Positions 1-5,315 of a stretch of DNA of 8,193 nucleotides are shown here, piece by piece. Positions within the stretch are counted from its first letter, which is position 1, and every line of letters starts with the position of its first letter. The stretch is taken from positions 1-8,193 of the forward strand of contig SKQX01000162.1 of NCBI GenBank assembly GCA_007118795.1, given 5' to 3'. Source of the DNA: Thermoflexales bacterium. GTDB taxonomy: Bacteria; Chloroflexota; Anaerolineae; B4-G1. Under the pieces are notes generated by a model. It was not told where the DNA came from. It saw only the letters and a program-made list of their open reading frames with translations, and did no database searches. Both the position numbers and the translations under genes were made by a program.

Positions 1-2
1 CA

Positions 3-533
3 GCCCTCCTGTTGATCGTCCTGGTCAAAGGCACCGTCCTGGATCCCCATCAAGTCCTGTACCATCACTCGGCGCCTGGCGACGCTGCCCCGGCGCAGCA
101 CAGACTGTATGCCGAGTTCGGAGATCAGGATCAAGCCCAGATCGAGCTCATCGGGCACGATCTGCGCGGAACCGCCCTGCGTCCCGGCGACACCCTGTCG
201 GTCGTGCTCTACTGGCGGGCGCTAACTGACGTGGGGACGAACTACCAGTCTTTCGTTCACGTAGCCCAACCCCTGGACGTGGCGTGGGCACAAGAGGACC
301 ACCTGAATCCGGGCGGGCTGCCCACATCCCGCTGGCCCACAGATAGGTACGTCTGGGACGAGTACGCCATCCGACTGCCGCAGCAGCTGCCACCGGGAAC
401 CTACCTGGTGAACGTGGGCCTCTACTCGCTGTCAGACGGAGGGAGACGCTTGCAATGGCGCGATGGCACTGAGGCAGCGCGGGACAGTATCGTCATCGGT
501 TCCGTAGAGGTTGTGAGCCCTGGGTCACGATGA
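3..533 (+). CDS. C-terminal part of a polytopic membrane protein, glycosyltransferase-39-like (5' truncated by window edge)
   Basis: The reading frame is open to the left edge, so this is the last 176 residues of a longer protein. The first residues (ALLLIVLVKG) look like the end of a transmembrane helix. The rest is a soluble beta-rich domain with the pattern 'LRPGDTLSVVLYWRAL ... FVHV ... PTSRWP ... WDEYAIRLP ... PPGTYLVNVGLYS'. This pattern is familiar from the C-terminal, probably extracytoplasmic, domain of Chloroflexota dolichyl-phosphate-mannose-type (GT39-like) membrane glycosyltransferases and related polytopic proteins. The catalytic membrane part would lie upstream and cannot be seen, so the enzymatic role is inferred from this tail only. 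A TTG at 12 could be read as a start, but it would cut the helix and has no ribosome binding site. The gene ends with TGA at 531-533, 81 bp from the convergent S1-domain gene. Confidence 0.6.
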   Translation, partial: ALLLIVLVKGTVLDPHQVLYHHSAPGDAAPAQHRLYAEFGDQDQAQIELIGHDLRGTALRPGDTLSVVLYWRALTDVGTNYQSFVHVAQPLDVAWAQEDHLNPGGLPTSRWPTDRYVWDEYAIRLPQQLPPGTYLVNVGLYSLSDGGRRLQWRDGTEAARDSIVIGSVEVVSPGSR

Positions 534-614
534 GAAGAGGGGCAAGATACGTCCTTCCACGACAGCGCAGCCGCCCCCCGGGCGAAGGTAAGCGGACCAG
601 GTGCGTCCTAGCCT
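534..614. other. convergent intergenic gap with small GC hairpin
   Basis: This 81-bp space separates two convergent genes. It contains a perfect 5-bp stem, CGCCC (572-576) and GGGCG (580-584), with a CCC loop. No T-tract follows it on either strand, so it does not meet the usual definition of an intrinsic terminator. It may still act as a weak bidirectional terminator or as a 3' end stabiliser. Confidence 0.3.
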
Positions 615-1346
615 CTACTCTTTTCCCGTGTGCTGTTCCAGGGTACGCTCAAGAATGTCGGCACGTCCCGCGTCGTTGCGTGCGCGCTTCCCCGACCGGC
701 GTTTGTCACCTTCGGCCCGGCCTCGATCAGCATAGGCACGCTCCATAGCAGCCTCCATCGCCGTCTGCTGAACTGCTTCCTCCTCTTCAGCTGTGTCCTC
801 GGGCTCCGGTTCCTGGACAGCTTCTTCCTCGATTCCCTGACGGGTCAGATCGATGCGCTGTCTCTTCCGCTCGACCTTCAGGATGCGCACATCGATCTCA
901 TCGCCAACACTGACCAATTTGGAGGGATGCTCCACATATCCTGAGGACATCTCGCGGACGTGAAGGAGCCCAGGCCGTTTTGCGCCGATATCGACAAAGG
1001 CCCCATACTTCTCGATACGAGTGACTTTGCCCTTGTAGATCCTGCCCTGCTGCAGCTGTTCCCACATCACGTCGGGCGGTTCGACCATCGTCAGGCTTAC
1101 CCGGCCCCGTTCAGGGTCCACCTCAGTGACCCAGACGGTCACTTCATCCCCCACCTGCACAGCCTCCGTGACGGCGTCAACTTCCCTGCCGCCGGTAAGC
1201 TGCGAGATGTGAAGCAAGCCTTCATACGGCAAGCCGATGTCAACTACCGCACCATGTAGCCCGACCTCCGTAACTCGCCCCTCCAGACGCGTCTTCGGTT
1301 CCAGATCCTCCACCGAGATCTCCTGATTACCTTCTCCTGCTATCAC
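615..1346 (-). CDS. two-S1-domain RNA-binding protein
   Basis: A 243-residue protein with two S1 (OB-fold) RNA-binding domains, at about residues 17-88 and 101-170. The second has the classic S1 core 'GKVTRIEKYGAFVDIG' followed by 'GLLHV'; the first has 'GRVTEVGLHGAVVDIG' and 'GLLHIS'. After the domains comes an acidic stretch (172-195, Glu-rich) and then a basic, Arg/Lys-rich tail (about 200-225), a layout suited to RNA or ribosome contact. The reading frame stays open to a TTG at 1382. I choose the GTG at 1344-1346 because AGGAGG (1354-1359) sits 7 nt upstream of it, and a promoter just beyond fits a short leader. It is shorter than ribosomal protein S1, which usually has four to six S1 repeats, so it is better called an S1-domain protein than RpsA. 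It probably modulates translation or RNA turnover; that role is an inference. Confidence 0.85.
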   Translation of the reverse strand: MIAGEGNQEISVEDLEPKTRLEGRVTEVGLHGAVVDIGLPYEGLLHISQLTGGREVDAVTEAVQVGDEVTVWVTEVDPERGRVSLTMVEPPDVMWEQLQQGRIYKGKVTRIEKYGAFVDIGAKRPGLLHVREMSSGYVEHPSKLVSVGDEIDVRILKVERKRQRIDLTRQGIEEEAVQEPEPEDTAEEEEAVQQTAMEAAMERAYADRGRAEGDKRRSGKRARNDAGRADILERTLEQHTGKE

Positions 1347-1353
1347 GCCACTA

Positions 1354-1359
1354 CCTCCT
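1354..1359 (-). promoter_or_regulatory. ribosome binding site deciding the GTG start of the S1-domain gene
   Basis: Read on the minus strand this is a full AGGAGG, inside a GGAGGAGGAGG purine run, 7 nt before the GTG at 1346. It lies inside the longer reading frame that opens at 1382. That is the reason to reject the upstream TTG and shorten the protein by 12 residues. Confidence 0.75.
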
Positions 1360-1403
1360 CCTCCCCTTGATCTTCGTCTCAACTAGCTTTGACACAATCC
1401 TGT

Positions 1404-1431
1404 ATTCTACTTGATGCTTGGAGGCTGTCAA
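1404..1431 (-). promoter_or_regulatory. sigma-70-type promoter of the S1-domain gene
   Basis: On the minus strand a perfect -35 hexamer TTGACA (1426-1431) is followed by a 16-bp spacer and TAGAAT (1404-1409), one mismatch from TATAAT. Transcription would begin near 1396-1398, giving a leader of about 50 nt that contains the strong AGGAGG. The promoter lies in the 144 bp between the stop of the unknown 276-aa gene and the S1-gene start, so the S1 gene can be expressed separately from the upstream operon. Read-through from that operon is also possible, because I see no T-tailed terminator between them. Confidence 0.7.
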
Positions 1432-1490
1432 GATGGTGATGTGCAGTGCCACGGGCAAGGGAGTCTCGACCACTGTCGCCTGGAGAATGC

Positions 1491-2321
1491 TCACCAAGGG
1501 GCCTCGGGGAAGGTAACGACCCCAGCGTGAATGCCCACCTGTTTGTGCATCTTGACGCCCTCGAATGGCGTGCCCATTATCCCATCGTGGACCGCCCAAC
1601 TCCGACCGCGTACGGTCTCGTGCGCCCCAGGCCGACGAAAGGGCGTCGAGCCATCCAGTCGGTTGTACAGTAACCCTCCCGGGGCGAACTCCCGGTGGAT
1701 CCACTCCATTCGGCCCAATCCCATCACGTACGCAAAGCCCATGCGTTCAAACAGGACAGCGTTGTGATAGGCCAGAGGTTCGATGAAGAAGGTATCGTGA
1801 TCAAGATGGTCGACGAAGGCCTCCAGGCCGGGCATCAGATCTCGCGTCAGCCGAAGACCGCGGCGGACCTGTCCCGGCGCAAGCCCCGCCTCCATGGCTC
1901 TGATCTCCTCTTCGATGTTCCGACGCACAGTTCCGAAGTGGGTGAGGGTGCCGTCGGGCAGCTGGTCTGTGTCAAAACGGTCTGATTCCGGATCATTGAC
2001 GATGAACATGACTACCCCAATCTGGCCCAGGGCTGTGTCGGCCAGCTGCAGGTACAGAAGAGGATCCTCGGCCTCTGGCACGTGTCTCAAGGAGAGCGCC
2101 ACAGATGTTCGCTGGGGAGCCACGGTGAAGAGGGACGATTCACTGTCATCCGACGCCCTTTCGAGATTGATGTCGAACCGGAGCATCACATCCAAGGGGA
2201 GCAGACACTGGTAAACTCGAGTGCGTTCCTCCTCCGGCAGGGCGTTGATCTGACTGATAGAGCGCAAGCGGCCGGCCGAGAGCAACCGGCTGGGCTCAGC
2301 GACAGTCGGGACGGTGCTCAT
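1491..2321 (-). CDS. conserved-looking protein of unknown function, coupled to smpB
   Basis: A 276-residue soluble protein that I do not recognise. No signal peptide or membrane segment is visible. The N-terminal third has 'ALPEEERTRVYQCLLP' (residues 27-42), then a strand-rich region; residues 88-110 contain 'LYLQLADTALGQIGVVMFIVND'. The C-terminal half has 'EPLAYHNAVLFERMGFAYVMG' features (181-201) that loosely resemble the end of GNAT acetyltransferases ('N..LFERMGF'), followed by a His/Gly-rich tail (244-266). The acetyltransferase likeness is weak, since I cannot point to a clear acetyl-CoA loop (Q/RxxGxG/A). Its ATG overlaps the smpB stop by one base (TGATG at 2323-2319), so translation is probably coupled to smpB. 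It is the last gene of the S41 protease-smpB operon. The balanced amino-acid composition and the operon position support a real gene. Confidence 0.8.
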   Translation of the reverse strand: MSTVPTVAEPSRLLSAGRLRSISQINALPEEERTRVYQCLLPLDVMLRFDINLERASDDSESSLFTVAPQRTSVALSLRHVPEAEDPLLYLQLADTALGQIGVVMFIVNDPESDRFDTDQLPDGTLTHFGTVRRNIEEEIRAMEAGLAPGQVRRGLRLTRDLMPGLEAFVDHLDHDTFFIEPLAYHNAVLFERMGFAYVMGLGRMEWIHREFAPGGLLYNRLDGSTPFRRPGAHETVRGRSWAVHDGIMGTPFEGVKMHKQVGIHAGVVTFPEAPW

Positions 2322-2791
2322 CAGCGGCGGCGGTCTCTCATAGCCCTTTCGATCTCCCGCTTGGCGTCTCGTTCAGCGATCGTGCGCCGCTTATCGTGCT
2401 TCGCCTTGCCCTTTGCCAGCGCGATCTCTACCTTAGCCAGCCCATCCTTGAGGTAAAGCTGAAGAGGGATGATCGTGTAACCGCTCCGCTCGATCTCCGT
2501 GGTGAGACGGTCTATCTCATACCGATGCAGCAGCAGCTTCCGCGGACGAAGGGGGTCGTGGTCGAAATATCTGCCGGCAGGTTGGTACGACCCGATGTGG
2601 ACATCGAGGAGCCACAACTCCCTGTCGCGGGGACGCACATAGCCGTCGCGAAGATTCACGCGCCCCTCACGGATAGCCTTGATCTCCGTGCCCTTCAAGA
2701 CCAAGCCTGCTTCGTAACGGTCCTCGATATGGTAGTCGTGTCGGGCCTTCCGATTGCGAGAGACGACCTTGATACCCTCTCGCGCCATCAT
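2321..2791 (-). CDS. smpB: SsrA-binding protein SmpB
   Basis: SmpB binds tmRNA (SsrA), brings it to ribosomes stalled on messages lacking a stop codon, and so enables trans-translation and tagging of the unfinished protein. The 156 residues match the family at full length. The N-terminal signature is 'SRNRKARHDYHIEDRYEAG' (11-29), followed by 'VLKGTEIKAIREGRVNLRDGY' features (31-51), which form the tmRNA-binding beta barrel. 'KLLLHRYEIDRL' (85-96) and 'PLQLYLKDGLAKVEIALAKG' (109-128) come next. The basic C-terminal tail 'KHDKRRTIAERDAKREIERA' (131-150) is the part that enters the empty mRNA channel. The start is ATGATG; the first ATG (2791) overlaps the protease stop TGA (2790-2788), indicating translational coupling. 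There is no strong Shine-Dalgarno, which fits coupling. No tmRNA gene is seen in this window. Confidence 0.97.
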   Translation of the reverse strand: MMAREGIKVVSRNRKARHDYHIEDRYEAGLVLKGTEIKAIREGRVNLRDGYVRPRDRELWLLDVHIGSYQPAGRYFDHDPLRPRKLLLHRYEIDRLTTEIERSGYTIIPLQLYLKDGLAKVEIALAKGKAKHDKRRTIAERDAKREIERAMRDRRR

Positions 2792-4119
2792 TCGCGGTCC
2801 AGAAGAAACTCAATCGCCCGCTGCAACTGGGGGTCTCGTTCCGGATCCTCGAGCCGCTCCTCCTCGGGCCATGGGACCTCAATGTCTGGTGTCAGCCCTT
2901 GTCCCTGAATACGCTGGTTGTTGGGCGTGAACCAGAGCGCGACGGTAACTCGAAGCTCGGAGCCGTCACTCAATGGGAAGGGACGCTGCACCGACCCCTT
3001 TCCAAAGGTGGGCATCCCGACCAGCGTCGCCCTTCCGTGATCCTGAAGCGCTCCCGCCACGATCTCAGAGGCACTGGCGGAGCCGCTGTTCACCAGCACC
3101 ACCAGAGGAACATCCTCGCCTAAGTCACCCGCACTCGCTCGGAACACCCGCTCTGACCCATCGCTGAACCGTTCCGTCGCCACCACGACGTCCCCCAGGA
3201 ACAGATCTGCCACGTTGATAGCCTGGTCGAGCCAGCCGCCCGGGTTCTGTCTCAAATCAAGGACGATGCCCTCAGTATCCTGGTTCAGCATTGATTCAAG
3301 GGTCTCTTCCAGATTCTGCGTCGCCGTGGCGCTAAACTCCCGCAGGTTGATGTATCCCACGCCACCTTCCAGGACTTCGCTCTCGATGATGGGAATGGCC
3401 AGCCGGGCGCGGACGACAGTCACCTCAACGGGGTCTGGGACTCCTTCACGCTCCACCGTAAGCGTCACCCGGCTGCCGGCCGGTCCCCGGATCTTGCCAA
3501 TGGCCTCGTACAACGTATCACCAACGATGGAATCGCCGTCAACGGCGATTACCCGATCCTCGGCTCTTATCCCGGCCTCCTCGGCAGGTCCCCCCTCGAA
3601 GGTTCCGACAATCCTGACGCGTCCGGAGTCGTCCAGGTCGACGAAAGCCCCGATTCCCTCGAACTCCCCGGTGGCATCCTCTCGAAGGATCGCTGTCACC
3701 TCAGGTTCGATGAAGGCGGTATATTGGTCATCCAGGGCGTTGAGCATACCCCGGATGGCGGCATAGGTGATCTCCTGCAGCGTGGGGAGTTCACCGTAGA
3801 AGTGCTCCTCGAGCAGTTCCCAGGCCTCCCAGAAAAGCTCAAACGTCGCCTCAGTCTCATCCTCCGGCGGGGACACAGGTCGCGGGGTCTCGGTGGCTTC
3901 CCCGGGTTCTCCGTCAGGATCCTGCGGGGGTGGGCCCTTTGGCAAGGGCTCTCCGTCAGCAGGACCAGATGGAGCCGCCGGCCACGCCGCTGCACCGTCA
4001 CCTCGGCCCAGCAGGAGATAAGCGGACCCAAACCCCGCGGCGAAAATACCCGTAGCCAGCGTCAATCCCAGTACGCATACAACCAGGACTTTCACTACCG
4101 TTCGTAATGTCCCGTCCAT
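2788..4119 (-). CDS. S41 family C-terminal processing peptidase (CtpA/CtpB-like)
   Basis: A 443-residue serine protease of the CtpA/CtpB/Prc family, anchored in the membrane with its active domain outside the cytoplasm. An N-terminal hydrophobic segment (residues 9-36) is followed by a Pro/Gly/Glu-rich low-complexity linker (about 46-90). An N-terminal helical region 'FELFWEAWELLEEHFYG' (93-109) leads to a PDZ domain (about 150-225; 'GIGAFVD', 'GPAEEAGIRAEDRVIAVDG'), which binds substrate C-termini. The protease core follows, with 'GVGYINLREF' (253-262), 'LDLRQNPGG' (287-295) and the catalytic region. By alignment with the known Ser-Lys-Gln triad, the nucleophile is Ser349 (in SGSASASE), the base is Lys374 (TFGKGSVQ) and the helper is Gln378; all three are present. 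The ATG at 4119 has a modest GGGGTGA just upstream. It is the first gene of an operon with smpB and a 276-aa unknown. The exact substrate cannot be read from the sequence. Confidence 0.95.
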   Translation of the reverse strand: MDGTLRTVVKVLVVCVLGLTLATGIFAAGFGSAYLLLGRGDGAAAWPAAPSGPADGEPLPKGPPPQDPDGEPGEATETPRPVSPPEDETEATFELFWEAWELLEEHFYGELPTLQEITYAAIRGMLNALDDQYTAFIEPEVTAILREDATGEFEGIGAFVDLDDSGRVRIVGTFEGGPAEEAGIRAEDRVIAVDGDSIVGDTLYEAIGKIRGPAGSRVTLTVEREGVPDPVEVTVVRARLAIPIIESEVLEGGVGYINLREFSATATQNLEETLESMLNQDTEGIVLDLRQNPGGWLDQAINVADLFLGDVVVATERFSDGSERVFRASAGDLGEDVPLVVLVNSGSASASEIVAGALQDHGRATLVGMPTFGKGSVQRPFPLSDGSELRVTVALWFTPNNQRIQGQGLTPDIEVPWPEEERLEDPERDPQLQRAIEFLLDRE

Positions 4120-4228
4120 CTGTCACCCCGATTCTAGATACGCCGCGCAGCATCGAAGGTCACACTTCAAGCTACTCGGCGTCTGGCTACGCGCACCGGT
4201 AGACCGGCGCACCGCCGATTCGCTAGTT

Positions 4229-4256
4229 ATTCTAACACAAAGGTACTTCGCAGCAA
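4229..4256 (-). promoter_or_regulatory. candidate promoter of the S41 protease-smpB operon
   Basis: On the minus strand TAGAAT (4229-4234) lies 16 bp after TTGCTG (4251-4256). The -10 matches the one used before the S1-domain gene exactly, including the 16-bp spacing; the -35 is poor, matching only TTG. The start of transcription would be near 4222, giving a leader of about 100 nt to the ATG at 4119. That leader contains a short GC hairpin around CCGG-TAGA-CCGG (4196-4207). Confidence 0.45.
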
Positions 4257-4326
4257 GTGGTCGCATCCAGGGGAAGGGGGGTCAACGGTAGACGGAACGT
4301 GGGCGTGGCCTTGATCATCGCTGTTA

Positions 4327-4352
4327 CTACGCATAAGTATTATTATACGTAG
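4327..4352. repeat. AT-rich imperfect palindrome in the divergent intergenic region
   Basis: Two 10-base arms, CTACGCATAA (4327-4336) and TTATACGTAG (4343-4352), are inverted copies with a single mismatch, separated by GTATTA. The element stands out as the most AT-rich stretch of the window. It lies about 75-100 bp upstream of the candidate protease-operon promoter. Its size and symmetry fit a binding site for a dimeric regulator. On the minus strand it also contains a perfect TATAAT, but without a matching -35. Confidence 0.4.
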
Positions 4353-4878
4353 CCACGTACTCTTTGGTTTACCTGCTGCATCCAAGGACCCGGAGGCTGT
4401 GGCCCGGCTGGGCCCTGTGCCAAGCTTACAGACCCAGCGGACCCATGCCCACACCATGAGGCCTCGATCGCCCGTCCGCTGACCAGCGCGCCGGTCGCCA
4501 CGATGATAGACGCTCGGTACTGAACCTCCTGGGCGCTGCGACCGCCAACGCTCGCAGCGGTTAGCTCGGGATCCCCTACGGTAAGCTGTCTTTTTTGCCG
4601 ACCTGGAACTCACCCCCGTTGCCCAGCGCTACTCCTGCCGGATTTCCGTCGACCGCACTCTGGTTCCGTTCGCGCGGTGCTCGCAATCCGGCTTGCAACG
4701 ACATGAGCATCTCCCCGAACGACCGCGACGCTGGACCATAGAGCCTGTCGCACAGGGCAGCCTGCAATATCGACTGCATTGACAGCATCCGCCCGATGTA
4801 GTGCTACACGAAGTCCGCGACGCCAGCCTGGATGGGCAGCGCGGGTGGTTCCCAAAGAATCCAGCTGTGGTATAATCG
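4343..4878 (-). pseudogene. possible decayed reading frame of unknown function
   Basis: No intact gene fits this space, but the minus strand carries a protein-like stretch. From 4878 downward it reads RLYHSWILWEPPALPIQAG, then continues to a TAG at 4804-4806. It then resumes in the same frame with HYIGRMLSMQSILQAALCDR and stays open to the A6 run (T6 on the plus strand, 4591-4596). If one base is gained there, the frame continues (VGDPELTAASVGG, EVQYRASIIVATGALVSG) to about 4460 and stays open to a TAA at 4343-4345. Residue composition is balanced, and third codon positions are richer in G/C (roughly 70-75% by hand count over two parts) than the sequence around them. The other frames give Arg/Ser/Cys-rich shadow peptides. 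I do not recognise the family. One stop and one frameshift would explain it as a recent pseudogene; chance openness in GC-rich DNA is the main alternative. Confidence 0.33.
4849..4876 (+). promoter_or_regulatory. extended -10 promoter placing transcription at the metallopeptidase start codon
   Basis: A perfect TATAAT (4871-4876) is preceded directly by TGG, making the extended -10 form TGnTATAAT (4868-4876). A weak -35, TTCCCA (4849-4854, 4 of 6), lies 16 bp upstream. The expected transcription start, about 7 nt after the -10, is near 4883; the ATG is at 4885. No Shine-Dalgarno exists between the -10 and the ATG, so the message is probably leaderless or has a leader of only a few bases. Confidence 0.7.
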
Positions 4879-4884
4879 TCAGAT

Positions 4885-5253
4885 ATGACAGAGGAGACTT
4901 TCCGGCAGTTGGTGGCCGAGGCGCTCGAGGACCTTCCGGACGAGATTCGTGAGAAGCTCGACAACGTTGATGTGGTCATCGCCGATTGGCCCGACCCGAC
5001 CACCCTGAGAAAGGCCCGCGTGCGCCATCCGATGCAGCTTCTCGGTCTCTACCACGGAGTACCCCAGACCAAGCGCGGTCGCAGCTACGGCCTTGTCCTC
5101 CCCGATAAGATCACCATCTACCGCGGGCCCATCGAGCGCCGAGCCCGTACCACCGAGGAAACACGTGATCTCGTCCGTCGGGTCGTACGACACGAGATCG
5201 CCCACCATTTCGGAATCGACGACGATCGCCTCCGCGACATCGGAGCCTATTAA
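4885..5253 (+). CDS. small zincin-type metallopeptidase family protein (DUF1025 / Zincin_1-like)
   Basis: A 122-residue protein of the small predicted metallopeptidase family found widely in Actinobacteria and Chloroflexota. The family hallmarks are all in place: 'LVAEALEDLPDEI' (9-21), a conserved middle 'LLGLYHGVP' (52-60), 'RG..Y' (64-68) and 'LPDKITIYRGPI' (72-83). The zinc-binding motif HEIAHHFGIDD (103-113) fits HExxHxxGxxD with His103, Glu104, His107 and possibly Asp113. No signal peptide is present, so it acts in the cytoplasm if active. The length is normal for the family, and the N-terminus agrees with the ATG at 4885. No Shine-Dalgarno precedes it and a strong -10 sits 8 nt upstream, suggesting leaderless translation. 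The winged-helix AAA+ ATPase gene follows 62 bp downstream and is probably co-transcribed. Substrate and physiological role are unknown for this family. Confidence 0.9.
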   Translation: MTEETFRQLVAEALEDLPDEIREKLDNVDVVIADWPDPTTLRKARVRHPMQLLGLYHGVPQTKRGRSYGLVLPDKITIYRGPIERRARTTEETRDLVRRVVRHEIAHHFGIDDDRLRDIGAY

Positions 5254-5303
5254 GGCGGGAGGGCCGACCCGGACCACCGAAGCTTAGCCCGTCCCAGTAC
5301 GAC

Positions 5304-5307
5304 GAGG
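5304..5307 (+). promoter_or_regulatory. Shine-Dalgarno of the AAA+ ATPase gene
   Basis: GAGG at 5304-5307 lies 8 nt before the ATG at 5316. It supports that start, in contrast with the upstream metallopeptidase gene, which has none. The rest of the 62-bp gap shows no convincing promoter or terminator. Confidence 0.5.
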
Positions 5308-5315
5308 ATCTAGGG

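Noticed and set aside
1347..1382. TTG start at 1382 for the S1-domain gene
   Set aside because: The extra residues (RRRSRGGGGSG) are the translated ribosome binding site; the GTG at 1346 has ideal spacing.
1441..1475. Inverted repeat CAGTG (1444-1448) and CACTG (1471-1475) after the 276-aa gene, as a terminator
   Set aside because: It has only five base pairs, a 22-nt loop and no T-tract.
3215..3766. 183-codon plus-strand open frame opposite the S41 protease
   Set aside because: It is Ser/Thr/Arg/Pro-rich and mirrors the protease gene, whose motifs and catalytic residues are complete; it is a shadow frame.
4401..4414. Perfect small hairpin GGCCC-GGCT-GGGCC
   Set aside because: It is five base pairs in GC-rich DNA, without a U-tract or a conserved context, so chance explains it.
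4555..4596. T6 run (4591-4596) preceded by an imperfect stem (CAGC-GG-TTA with TAAGCTG), resembling a plus-strand intrinsic terminator
   Set aside because: The stem is only 7 bp with a 2-base bulge and an 18-nt loop, and no plus-strand gene lies upstream for it to end.
4240..4884. Search for tmRNA (ssrA) or another structural RNA in the large gap near smpB
   Set aside because: No T-loop-like GGTTCGAxTCC with a matching acceptor end, no tag-peptide frame and no other recognised RNA core was found.
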